From positions 1 to 6,135 of the forward strand of contig DBJV01000011.1 in the NCBI GenBank assembly GCA_002297185.1: a stretch of 6,135 nt of DNA, read 5' to 3'. Position numbers and translations under genes: made by a program. The notes below the pieces were generated by a model, which was not told where the DNA came from, did no database searches, and saw only the letters and a list, made by a program, of their open reading frames with translations. The DNA comes from Christensenella sp. UBA767. Lineage in GTDB: Bacteria; Bacillota; Clostridia; Christensenellales; CAG-917. The stretch's first letter is position 1; each line of letters begins with the position of its first letter. Shown one piece after another: positions 1 through 4,718 of this stretch.

Positions 1-199
1 TCTGCCAAGGGCATAGCTGGGCAGCTACGTGCGGATTGGATAAACGCTGAAAGCATCTAAGCGTGAAACCAGCCTCGAGATAAGATATCCCTTTGTTTAT
101 CAAGTAAGACCCCTTGTAGACCACAAGGTTGATAGGTCGGGTGTGTAAGCGCAGTAATGTGTTGAGCTGACCGATACTAATAGGTCGAGGGCTTCAATC
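1..199 (+). rRNA. 23S ribosomal RNA, 3' end (partial)
   Basis: The sequence matches the conserved last domain of bacterial 23S rRNA. Recognisable blocks are the CTGAAAGCATCTAAG segment near 48-62, GAAACCAGCCTCGAGAT near 65-81, and the terminal GACCGATACTAATAGGTCGA block near 169-188. The gene starts outside the window. The mature 3' end is placed at about 199 by analogy with other Firmicutes, where the RNA ends shortly after GAGGxCTT, so this boundary is good to a few bases. A 5S gene follows after roughly 105 bases, the usual 23S-5S order, and no tRNA is seen between them. Confidence 0.96.
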
Positions 200-304
200 A
201 AAAAAATACAAGATTTGCCTAATCCTAATTTAATCAGCAAATACTCTCAATGTTATGCAGTTGTGAATGTACGAGGCACGAAAGTGCAACGACCTTCATC
301 CATT
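200..304 (+). other. 23S-5S internal transcribed spacer
   Basis: This AT-rich spacer joins the 3' end of 23S to 5S rRNA. No tRNA is visible. The clearest structure is a small hairpin at 276-287, GCAC-GAAA-GTGC, whose GAAA loop is a GNRA tetraloop. It lies just before the 5S gene, where a processing signal would be expected, but that role is inferred. Confidence 0.6.
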
Positions 305-421
305 ACCGGTGTCAATGACGCTGAGGTCCCACCTGTTCTCATACCGAACACAGAAGTTAAGCTCAGTTGTGCAGAAAGTACTTGGCTGGACACGGCCTGG
401 GAGGATATGTAGATGCCGGTT
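305..421 (+). rRNA. 5S ribosomal RNA
   Basis: This is a full-length 5S rRNA of about 117 nt. The highly conserved core CCGAACACAGAAGTTAAGC lies at about 344-362. The 5' end (ACCGGTGT, 305-312) pairs with the 3' end (ATGCCGGT, 413-420) to make terminal helix I, and this sets the boundaries to within one or two bases. It is the last gene of the rRNA operon, and a strong terminator follows directly. Part of this gene seems to be copied, in decayed form, twice in the next 400 bases. Confidence 0.95.
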
Positions 422-424
422 TCC

Positions 425-460
425 AAAAAAAACACACTCAATCGAGTGTGTTTTTTCTTT
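425..460 (+). terminator. rRNA operon terminator (bidirectional shape)
   Basis: The hairpin has arms CACACTC (433-439) and GAGTGTG (444-450) around loop AATC, extended by A-U pairs from the flanking A run (425-432) and T run (451-456). The T tract follows the stem on the + strand and an A tract precedes it, so it could also stop transcription arriving on the minus strand. It lies directly behind 5S rRNA. Confidence 0.93.
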
Positions 461-498
461 TATATAACGTCTCTCAATATTATCACGGACACTCGATA

Positions 499-545
499 GC
501 CGTGTCCAGCCCATAACTTGCAAAATGACTTTACACATTAAGCAC
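499..545 (-). pseudogene. Inverted, decayed 5S rRNA fragment
   Basis: On the + strand, 499-511 reads GCCGTGTCCAGCC, the exact reverse complement of 5S bases 384-396. Reading on along the minus strand, the preceding sequence (TCATTTTGCAAGTTATG) can be aligned with gaps to the matching 5S bases (TCAGTTGTGCAGAAAGTACTT), so similarity seems to extend about 25 more bases. Downstream on the minus strand a GATAATAT block (5S: GGATATG) is followed by the back side of the 5S terminator. It thus looks like a 5S 3' half on the minus strand sharing the terminator at 425-460. The exact 13-base match is seen directly; the wider homology is a hand alignment. Confidence 0.5.
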
Positions 546-626
546 AACGATAAGCAATTTTGATGATTAAACTTAATGTGCGCCCTAAATAGAAATGATA
601 AGTTGATATAAAAAGGCATTTTGCAA
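518..626. repeat. Nested inverted repeats, left set
   Basis: A perfect 10-base inverted repeat is formed by TTGCAAAATG (518-527) and CATTTTGCAA (617-626). Inside it lies a second perfect 9-base pair, CACATTAAG (534-542) and CTTAATGTG (572-580). The centres differ (about 572 and 557), so this is not a single simple hairpin. Its left arm overlaps the inverted 5S-like fragment. Confidence 0.6.
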
Positions 627-632
627 AGAGGA

Positions 633-763
633 ACACTCGTCCAAAAGCGCAGCCATACAAAACTCTTTTATCCGATTACTTTTGACTTTTATAAATAAAA
701 GACAAAACTTATTACGTCAATACGCCTTATAGTTTTGTATGACAAGCAAAAAGGACGAAGTGT
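633..763. repeat. Long imperfect palindrome of about 130 bp
   Basis: Nested arms share nearly one centre (about 694-698): an outer pair ACACTCGTCC (633-642) with GGACGAAGTGT (753-763, one extra base), a middle 11-base perfect pair CATACAAAACT (654-664) with AGTTTTGTATG (731-741), and an inner hairpin CTTTTAT (686-692) with ATAAAAG (695-701). Sequence between the arms is also partly complementary. If transcribed it would fold into one long interrupted hairpin. It resembles a small non-autonomous palindromic element, but no target-site duplication or known family can be named from sequence alone. Confidence 0.6.
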
Positions 764-768
764 GACGA

Positions 769-801
769 GGACACGTGTCTGGGATGATATGTAGATTTTC
801 C
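769..801 (+). pseudogene. 5S rRNA 3'-end relic (direct copy)
   Basis: GGACACG (769-775) followed by TGGGATGATATGTAGAT (780-796) repeats the 5S 3' region, GGACACG (388-394) and TGGGAGGATATGTAGAT (398-414), with a single mismatch in the second block and a 1-base length difference between the blocks. A terminator-like hairpin follows at the same relative place as after the real 5S. The conserved middle and 5' half of 5S are missing, so this cannot be a working 5S gene. It appears to be a truncated duplicate of the operon end. Confidence 0.75.
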
Positions 802-805
802 TTTA

Positions 806-836
806 AAAAGCAAACGCACTCGATTGAGTGTTTTTT
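806..836 (+). terminator. Terminator of the 5S relic
   Basis: The stem is CACTC (817-821) and GAGTG (826-830) with loop GATT, preceded by an A-rich stretch and followed by six T (831-836). The stem core is the same as in the real 5S terminator, but the loop GATT is the reverse complement of that loop (AATC), as if the hairpin had been flipped. The stem is shorter than the 5S terminator, so efficiency may be lower. Confidence 0.7.
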
Positions 837-879
837 CTGCTAATTACGATTGTCTGCATATCAATACAAATTATAGAGC

Positions 880-937
880 AAAAAATCTACGCAAAAGAGA
901 TTTTTTAACGGAAAAAAGTTCATTTTTGCAGTAGATT
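880..937 (+). promoter_or_regulatory. Competing AT-rich hairpins (possible weak terminator)
   Basis: AAAAAATCT (880-888) can pair with AGATTTTTT (898-906), giving an AT-rich terminator-shaped hairpin ending in T's. The overlapping stretch AATCTACGCAAAA (884-896) can instead pair with TTTTGCAGTAGATT (924-937), with one bulged base. The two folds exclude each other. This is upstream of the best promoter for the next gene, so any attenuation role would need a start further upstream. Function is unproven. Confidence 0.35.
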
Positions 938-944
938 ATATTTG

Positions 945-978
945 ACGGCAAAATATTGACTTTTGAATTTTTTGCCGT
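945..978. promoter_or_regulatory. Inverted repeat over the promoter, likely operator
   Basis: ACGGCAAAA (945-953) and TTTTGCCGT (970-978) form a perfect 9-base inverted repeat with a 16-base spacer. The arms flank the -35 box, and the right arm abuts the -10 box. Such placement suits a dimeric repressor, and the XRE-type product encoded just downstream is the natural candidate. Binding is inferred, not shown. Confidence 0.55.
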
Positions 979-985
979 ATATAAT
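956..985 (+). promoter_or_regulatory. Sigma-A promoter for micro-ORF and HTH gene
   Basis: The -35 TTGACT (956-961) and -10 TATAAT (980-985) are separated by 18 bases, close to the housekeeping consensus. Transcription would start near 991-993, leaving a leader of about 68 bases before the first ATG at 1060. Confidence 0.75.
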
Positions 986-1002
986 CTTGATGTAAAACAA
1001 AA

Positions 1003-1034
1003 CAATCGATTGAACAGTTGAAACATAACGTTAT
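1003..1034. promoter_or_regulatory. Two 10-bp perfect palindromes in the leader
   Basis: CAATCGATTG (1003-1012) and ATAACGTTAT (1025-1034) are each perfect palindromes. Their centres are 22 bases apart, about two helix turns, and both lie just after the predicted transcription start. They could be further regulator sites on the same face of the DNA. The two sequences are not similar to each other, which weakens the case for a single protein binding both. Confidence 0.4.
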
Positions 1035-1059
1035 AAATATCAAATGGAGGTAACAAAAT

Positions 1060-1113
1060 ATGATTCTTTACATTGTACTTGTTCTCTGTTTACTGTTTAT
1101 AAGAGGTAAATAA
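1060..1113 (+). CDS. 17-residue hydrophobic micropeptide (leader or membrane peptide)
   Basis: A strong ribosome site TGGAGG (1045-1050) sits 9 bases before ATG 1060, and the frame runs 17 codons to TAA 1111-1113. The product is MILYIVLVLCLLFIRGK: about 13 hydrophobic residues including one Cys, then a basic tail RGK. It is too short for any family I can name. It could be a small membrane peptide, a signalling peptide precursor, or a leader peptide that tunes translation of the HTH gene 33 bases downstream. It appears to be the first cistron from the promoter at 956-985. The ribosome site and spacing are the main evidence; no homology is available and coding is unproven. Confidence 0.5.
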   Translation: MILYIVLVLCLLFIRGK

Positions 1114-1146
1114 TTAATAATAGAAATTTTGCTGGAGGAAATAATA

Positions 1147-2043
1147 ATGAGTAAATCATTTAATGGCAACTATATTTATGAGTATCGAGATAAAAATCAT
1201 CTCACACAAGGCAAATTCGCACAAAAATTCAATGCTTTCCTAAAAGAAAAAGGTATTGATGCAGAATATAACAACAAAAGTATCAGCGCGTGGGAAAGCG
1301 GAAATCGTGAGCCTCAGAGTCTTGAAATCATAAAAGCGCTTGCCGAATTTTTGGGCGTAGGAATTGAAGGATTGAGCAATTGTGCCGAGACGGTAACGGT
1401 AGAAACGTCTGAAATAGCAGAAGAGCCTAAACAAGTGTATAAAGATTCAAATGATACCTATTATTCCGACGAACTCACAGAATTTGTGTTTGGTAATATT
1501 AGACACACGGCAGATAATAGAATAGCATCTTCTTTCTGGACGTTTGTTCCAATTGATATTGATTTTAGTAAAAATGGCGTTTCAGATCCGGGGGTTGCTT
1601 TGGGCTTATGGTATGAAAGTGTAGGCGAAATCAAAAGTGAAATAAAAGATGTGAAAATTGTCGAATATGGTAATTTCCGCGAGTATTTGTGTGATTTTAT
1701 CGTATCGAATAAATATATGTTGGATAGTAGTTGGCGTTTGGAACGATATATATATGATAGATTTGACAGTGATGCACTTTGTGAAATATACAATGTATTC
1801 CTTTCAGACGATTTCTCAACTTTTGCTGAGGAACATGGATTACATAATACCATAAGGGTTGATTGCGTACCCGTAGATGAGATTTATACAAGCAAAGGCT
1901 TGCTTATACAAGTAGAATCGACAGTAGAGATGTCACAAGAAGTCTTTGATTTGATGCATAGAGAATGGTGTGAAAAAATTGGGCTTTCAAGAGCGAGTGA
2001 CATTTCAGAAAAGAACAAAATGACCATTGCTGATTGGTTGTAA
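1147..2043 (+). CDS. XRE-family HTH transcriptional regulator with unknown C-terminal domain
   Basis: The product is 298 residues. Residues about 19-78 form an XRE/Cro-C1-type helix-turn-helix: LTQGKFAQKF is the first HTH helix region, SISAWESGNREP the recognition helix and following turn, and IIKALAEFLGVGIEGL the closing helices. The linker between the two HTH helices is longer than usual (about residues 35-44). Residues about 80-105 are a polar, acidic linker. The remaining roughly 190 residues (with motifs such as FWTFVPIDIDF, GLWYESVGE, and a C-terminal REWCEKIGL) match no domain I recognise, show no membrane segments, and do not look like TPR repeats. The ATG at 1147 was chosen because GGAGG (1134-1138) lies 8 bases ahead; an in-frame TTG at 1129 overlaps that site. 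The gene follows the 17-codon micro-ORF and probably shares its promoter, whose inverted repeat suggests autoregulation. Codons are AT-rich, unlike the MATE gene downstream. DNA binding is well supported; target and ligand are unknown. Confidence 0.85.
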   Translation: MSKSFNGNYIYEYRDKNHLTQGKFAQKFNAFLKEKGIDAEYNNKSISAWESGNREPQSLEIIKALAEFLGVGIEGLSNCAETVTVETSEIAEEPKQVYKDSNDTYYSDELTEFVFGNIRHTADNRIASSFWTFVPIDIDFSKNGVSDPGVALGLWYESVGEIKSEIKDVKIVEYGNFREYLCDFIVSNKYMLDSSWRLERYIYDRFDSDALCEIYNVFLSDDFSTFAEEHGLHNTIRVDCVPVDEIYTSKGLLIQVESTVEMSQEVFDLMHREWCEKIGLSRASDISEKNKMTIADWL

Positions 2044-2067
2044 TCAGTTTTTCACCTCTATATTTTG

Positions 2068-2107
2068 TACGAAAAAGCGCAAGAGATATCTCTTGCGCTT
2101 TTTCGTA
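2068..2107. terminator. Perfect 40-bp palindrome, bidirectional terminator
   Basis: The half TACGAAAAAGCGCAAGAGAT (2068-2087) is the exact reverse complement of 2088-2107, with no unpaired centre in DNA. As RNA it folds to a GC-containing stem, AGCGCAAGAGA, with a tight loop and a U run inside the descending arm. It ends the HTH gene 24 bases after its stop codon. No convergent gene is nearby, so its perfection in both directions is more than termination needs. Confidence 0.85.
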
Positions 2108-2136
2108 ATTCAGACTATATATTAAAATAATCGTTG

Positions 2137-2165
2137 TTGATATATTGTTTTAGTTGTTGTATAAT
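2137..2165 (+). promoter_or_regulatory. Promoter of the GIY-YIG gene
   Basis: TTGATA (2137-2142) and TATAAT (2160-2165) are spaced by 17 bases, a strong sigma-A match. The start of transcription would be near 2172, giving a leader of about 36 bases. A GAGG ribosome site (2194-2197) lies 10 bases before ATG 2208. The gene is therefore its own transcription unit. Confidence 0.75.
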
Positions 2166-2207
2166 AGGTGTAACAGACACGAAAGAAGAAAATGAGGTTA
2201 TATTTAT

Positions 2208-2939
2208 ATGGGAGTGATTTATATCCTAACGAACAAAGCATTTTCAAATCTTGTAAAGATTGGTTATGCTGATGATTTATCAAAAAGAGTTGCGCAATTA
2301 AATAGTAGTGATGCACTTCCATATCCTTTTGAAGTTTATGCTTATTACACAGTACCGAGTAGATTAACTGACTTGAAATTGCATGGACTTATAGACAAAT
2401 TGAACCCGTCTTTGCGAACAAGATCGGTTGTAAATGGTCGTACGCGCGTGCGTGAATTTTTTGAATTATCACCGGAAGATGCATATTCGATTTTAGAGGC
2501 TATTGCTGAAATTAGTGATACACGTGATCATTTGATAAAATATTCTGAAAGTACGCCCGTATCCACTGTAAAAAAGAGTGTTCAAAAGGCAAACACTCAA
2601 TTAACTAAAAAAACTATCGAATTGCCACCCGATAGCAAGTTTAAGTTTTATAGCAATAAACTGACTGCAAATATGATTATAGAAAATGGCAAATATGTGG
2701 TTTTGAAAGGCGCGGAATTGGGTGCTGAAAGAGACAGTTTGCAAGATTCTTTGCGTGCAATTAGACAAAAGTTGCTTTCACAAAATGATATAATTATTAT
2801 AGGTGGCAAATATGTGCTCGATACCAATGTTGAATTTGGTTCACCGAGTGCCGCAGCAAAATTCGTCGCCGGAAGTTCAGTCGACGGGTGGAAATCTTGG
2901 ATAAATTCAGAAGGGAAAAAATTGGAAGATTTAAGATAA
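2208..2939 (+). CDS. GIY-YIG (T5orf172-like) nuclease-family protein with DUF4357 domain
   Basis: The product is 243 residues. The N-terminal domain (about 1-90) has the GIY-YIG fold signature as found in the T5orf172/MUG113 branch: VIYIL at 3-7 (Tyr5), VKIGYADDLSKRVAQLN at 16-32 with KIG replacing YIG and Arg27 in the catalytic Arg position, LKLHGLID around His60, and REFFEL at 82-87 with Glu83 or Glu86 as the metal-binding Glu candidate. A polar linker (about 110-140) follows. Residues about 143-243 resemble the DUF4357 module often joined to this nuclease type: KYVVLKGAE at 162-170, and the C-terminal SPSAAAKFVAGSSVDGWKSW (212-231) with a final KKLEDLR. The residues expected for catalysis appear present, so DNA cleavage activity is plausible, but no substrate is known. 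No methyltransferase or restriction subunit is adjacent. The gene has its own promoter and terminator and is AT-rich, suggesting accessory cargo. Confidence 0.9.
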   Translation: MGVIYILTNKAFSNLVKIGYADDLSKRVAQLNSSDALPYPFEVYAYYTVPSRLTDLKLHGLIDKLNPSLRTRSVVNGRTRVREFFELSPEDAYSILEAIAEISDTRDHLIKYSESTPVSTVKKSVQKANTQLTKKTIELPPDSKFKFYSNKLTANMIIENGKYVVLKGAELGAERDSLQDSLRAIRQKLLSQNDIIIIGGKYVLDTNVEFGSPSAAAKFVAGSSVDGWKSWINSEGKKLEDLR

Positions 2940-2967
2940 AATAGGCGTTTTAACACGCCTATTTTTT
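2938..2967 (+). terminator. Terminator of the GIY-YIG gene
   Basis: ATAGGCGT (2941-2948) pairs with ACGCCTAT (2955-2962) around a 6-base loop, followed by a T run (2962-2967). It begins directly behind the stop codon TAA (2937-2939). Confidence 0.9.
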
Positions 2968-2977
2968 ATCGTTTTGA

Positions 2978-3006
2978 TTGCTTTTGTATCTTTGTTGGCG
3001 TATAAT
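2978..3006 (+). promoter_or_regulatory. Promoter of the MATE transporter gene
   Basis: TTGCTT (2978-2983) and TATAAT (3001-3006) are 17 bases apart. The predicted start is near 3013, about 34 bases before the chosen ATG 3047 and downstream of the two earlier in-frame starts (TTG 2978, ATG 3011). The -35 begins only 11 bases behind the preceding terminator. Confidence 0.6.
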
Positions 3007-3046
3007 CCATATGCTGTATAAAAACGGCAGGCGGATAACGAAAAAT

Positions 3047-4501
3047 ATGTTCAAAAAGCATGCGAAAATCGAAAACGAGGCGGAGTTTTTCGGAACGGAA
3101 AAAGTTTGGGAAATTTTGCTTAAAATATCGCCACCCGTGATGTTGTCGCAACTGGTAATGTCCATGTACAACATCGTGGATAGCCTTTTCGTCGGGCAGT
3201 ATTCCGGACACGGATTGACTGCTCTTTCCGTCATATATCCGTTGCAACTGATAATCACCGCGCTTGCGGTCGGTACGGGCGTGGGCGTCAACACGTACAT
3301 GTCGCGCCTATACGCACGCGGAGAATTCCAAAAAGCCAAAGACACGGCAGGCACAGGCACGATTCTTGCGGTGCTTATGTGGGCGATATTTGCAAGCCTA
3401 AGCGCTCTTATAATGAAACCCTACATCAGCGCAATGGCAAACGCCCCCGAGGCAATCGAATACGCCTACCAATACGGAATGGTAGTCTGCATCGGCTCGC
3501 TCGGCACGTTTTTGGAAGGAATTTGGTCAAAGGTACATCAATCGCACGGCAACATGGTCGTGCCTATGATAGCGCAACTTTCGGGCGCGCTCACGAATAT
3601 ACTGCTTGACTGGATATTTATCTTCGGCATGGGCAAACTTGCATCTATGGGCGTTTTGGGCGCTGCAATCGCAACCGTGGTCGGTCAATTCGTATCCGCA
3701 ATAATCGTCGGAATAAGGGGATGTCGAAAATTCCCCAAATCCACGATTGCATGGGACTGCACAAAGCGCATCTACAAACTCGGCTTGCCGTCAATCGTAA
3801 TGCAAATGATGTACGTCGTGTATATCCTCGTCCTCAACGCCGTGCTTACGGGATTCTGCGACGAGGCAGTCACCGTTCTTGGCTTGTATTACAAACTGCA
3901 AACCTTCTTCTTTATCCCCATGTTCGGTCTGCAAACGTGCATCGTGCCTGTAATCAGTTACAACTACGCTAGGCGCAACTACGACCGCGCCAAACGCGTA
4001 ATGAACGACGCAATGCTCATCACCGCAGTATTTATGCTTATCGGCATAGTCTGCTTTGAATTTTTCCCGAGAACGTTTATAGGCTTGTTCTCAAAGGACG
4101 AAAAAGTGCTATCAATCGGTCAAACGGCGTTCAGAATAATCGGCTCGAGCTTTATCCCTGCCGTATTCTCGCTCATGCTGCCCATGTTCTTCCAAGCCAT
4201 AGGCAAATCCGTCCCGAGCATAGCCCTATCGCTCATCCGCCAAGTATTCGGCTTGATGCCCCTGTTCTACGCCTTCTCGTTCATAGGTCTCGACTACACG
4301 TGGATCGCATTCCCCGTCGCCGAAACGCTCACAACGATAATCGGCTTGATATTGTACATCCGCCAACTCAAAGTTTGGAAAGAGGAAAAGCACCTCGAGA
4401 GCGGCGTCCCCGAATACGTCAACGAAAGGCTGACGCCAAATTCGCAAGAGGCAAAAATCGCCGAAAATTCAAGCGAAATTTGCAAAGAGAACGCGGAGTA
4501 A
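3047..4501 (+). CDS. MATE-family multidrug/toxin efflux transporter
   Basis: The product is 484 residues, normal for a MATE (multi antimicrobial extrusion) exporter. These inner-membrane proteins couple Na+ or H+ entry to export of cationic drugs or metabolites. The N-terminal half opens with the family hallmark ILLKISPPVMLSQLVMSMYN (about 23-42) followed by VDSLFVGQYSGHGLTALSV; the second half restarts with KLGLPSIVMQMMYVVYILVL, the expected pseudo-repeat. I count about 12 hydrophobic helices and a hydrophilic tail of about 45 residues. The best resemblance is to the MepA-like group common in Clostridia, though the substrate cannot be read from sequence. ATG 3047 was chosen because it begins the usual MATE N-terminus and lies downstream of a good promoter; the ribosome site (AGGCGG, 3029-3034) is weak. 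Its many C-ending codons contrast with the AT-rich genes upstream, suggesting it belongs to the host core genome. No clear terminator follows. Confidence 0.93.
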   Translation: MFKKHAKIENEAEFFGTEKVWEILLKISPPVMLSQLVMSMYNIVDSLFVGQYSGHGLTALSVIYPLQLIITALAVGTGVGVNTYMSRLYARGEFQKAKDTAGTGTILAVLMWAIFASLSALIMKPYISAMANAPEAIEYAYQYGMVVCIGSLGTFLEGIWSKVHQSHGNMVVPMIAQLSGALTNILLDWIFIFGMGKLASMGVLGAAIATVVGQFVSAIIVGIRGCRKFPKSTIAWDCTKRIYKLGLPSIVMQMMYVVYILVLNAVLTGFCDEAVTVLGLYYKLQTFFFIPMFGLQTCIVPVISYNYARRNYDRAKRVMNDAMLITAVFMLIGIVCFEFFPRTFIGLFSKDEKVLSIGQTAFRIIGSSFIPAVFSLMLPMFFQAIGKSVPSIALSLIRQVFGLMPLFYAFSFIGLDYTWIAFPVAETLTTIIGLILYIRQLKVWKEEKHLESGVPEYVNERLTPNSQEAKIAENSSEICKENAE

Positions 4502-4595
4502 TGCAAGCACTTTTCGCCTAAAACGTGAAGGAGTCCGTCAAGGGCTAAGCGGAGGAGTGTGGAGTAATGCAAGTGCATATCGTCCGAAATGTGTA
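4493..4595 (+). repeat. Imperfect direct repeat spanning the MATE stop codon
   Basis: GGAGTAATGCAAG occurs at 4495-4507, covering the MATE stop codon, and again at 4561-4573. Similarity continues weakly for about 20 bases: TCGCCTAAAACGTG in the first copy against TCGTCCGAAATGTG in the second. The copies are 66 bases apart, a multiple of three, and both carry TAA in the same place. The second copy may be a relic of a tandem duplication of the gene's tail. Confidence 0.55.
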
Positions 4596-4649
4596 AAATC
4601 GTAAAAAATGTCCGATAAAACCATACATGTGTATTGTTATTTATAATTG

Positions 4650-4678
4650 TTGACATTTTAATACTTTTTTAATATAAT
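4650..4678 (+). promoter_or_regulatory. Exact consensus sigma-A promoter of the lipoprotein gene
   Basis: TTGACA (4650-4655) and TATAAT (4673-4678) match both consensus boxes fully with the ideal 17-base spacer. Transcription should start near 4685, leaving a leader of about 34 bases. This predicts strong constitutive expression. Confidence 0.9.
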
Positions 4679-4718
4679 ATAACCACAATAAAAATCTATC
4701 CATGGAGGATACTGAACT

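Larger units (their letters stand above)
461..1059. other. Gene-free, palindrome-rich AT-rich region behind the rRNA operon
   Basis: I see no convincing protein or tRNA gene in this stretch of about 600 bases. It holds an inverted 5S-like fragment (about 499-545), nested inverted repeats (518-626 and 633-763), a direct 5S-3'-end relic with its own terminator (769-836), an AT-rich set of competing hairpins (880-937), and the promoter and 5' leader of the next transcription unit (945-1059). Short open frames here overlap these repeats and have no ribosome site or family resemblance. The segment resembles debris from repeated inverted duplication of rRNA-operon ends, or possibly an undescribed structured RNA. 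Confidence 0.6.

Noticed and set aside
215..467. Short open frames across 5S rRNA on both strands
   Set aside because: They overlap a clear 5S gene and its terminator and have no family resemblance; rRNA explains the sequence.
296..619. 107-codon open frame on the minus strand
   Set aside because: It runs through 5S rRNA, the terminator and the inverted repeats. Its resemblance to a + strand frame over 5S (shared THSIECVF) comes only from the inverted 5S copy and palindromic terminator.
388..837. Direct repeats as attachment sites of an integrated element at 5S rRNA
   Set aside because: The second copy is diverged, the enclosed 380 bases hold no integrase, and an inverted copy is also present; duplication of operon ends is simpler.
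871..1056. 61-codon open frame on the minus strand
   Set aside because: It lies opposite a strong promoter and leader on AT-rich DNA and has no ribosome site that I can see.
1129..1146. TTG start giving a longer HTH protein
   Set aside because: The TTG overlaps the ribosome site of the ATG at 1147, which has ideal spacing.
1147..2043. RRNPP-type (TPR) quorum regulator
   Set aside because: The C-terminal half lacks TPR-like helical repeats, so the peptide-sensor reading is kept only as an open idea.
2978..3046. Upstream TTG (2978) or ATG (3011) starts for the MATE gene
   Set aside because: The TTG coincides with the -35 box and the ATG at 3011 lies at or before the predicted transcription start. 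The family's usual N-terminus begins at 3047.
4501..4596. Tiny frames MQALFA and MQVHIVRNV in the direct repeats
   Set aside because: Very short, with no suitable ribosome-site spacing for the first; they follow from the repeated TAATG.
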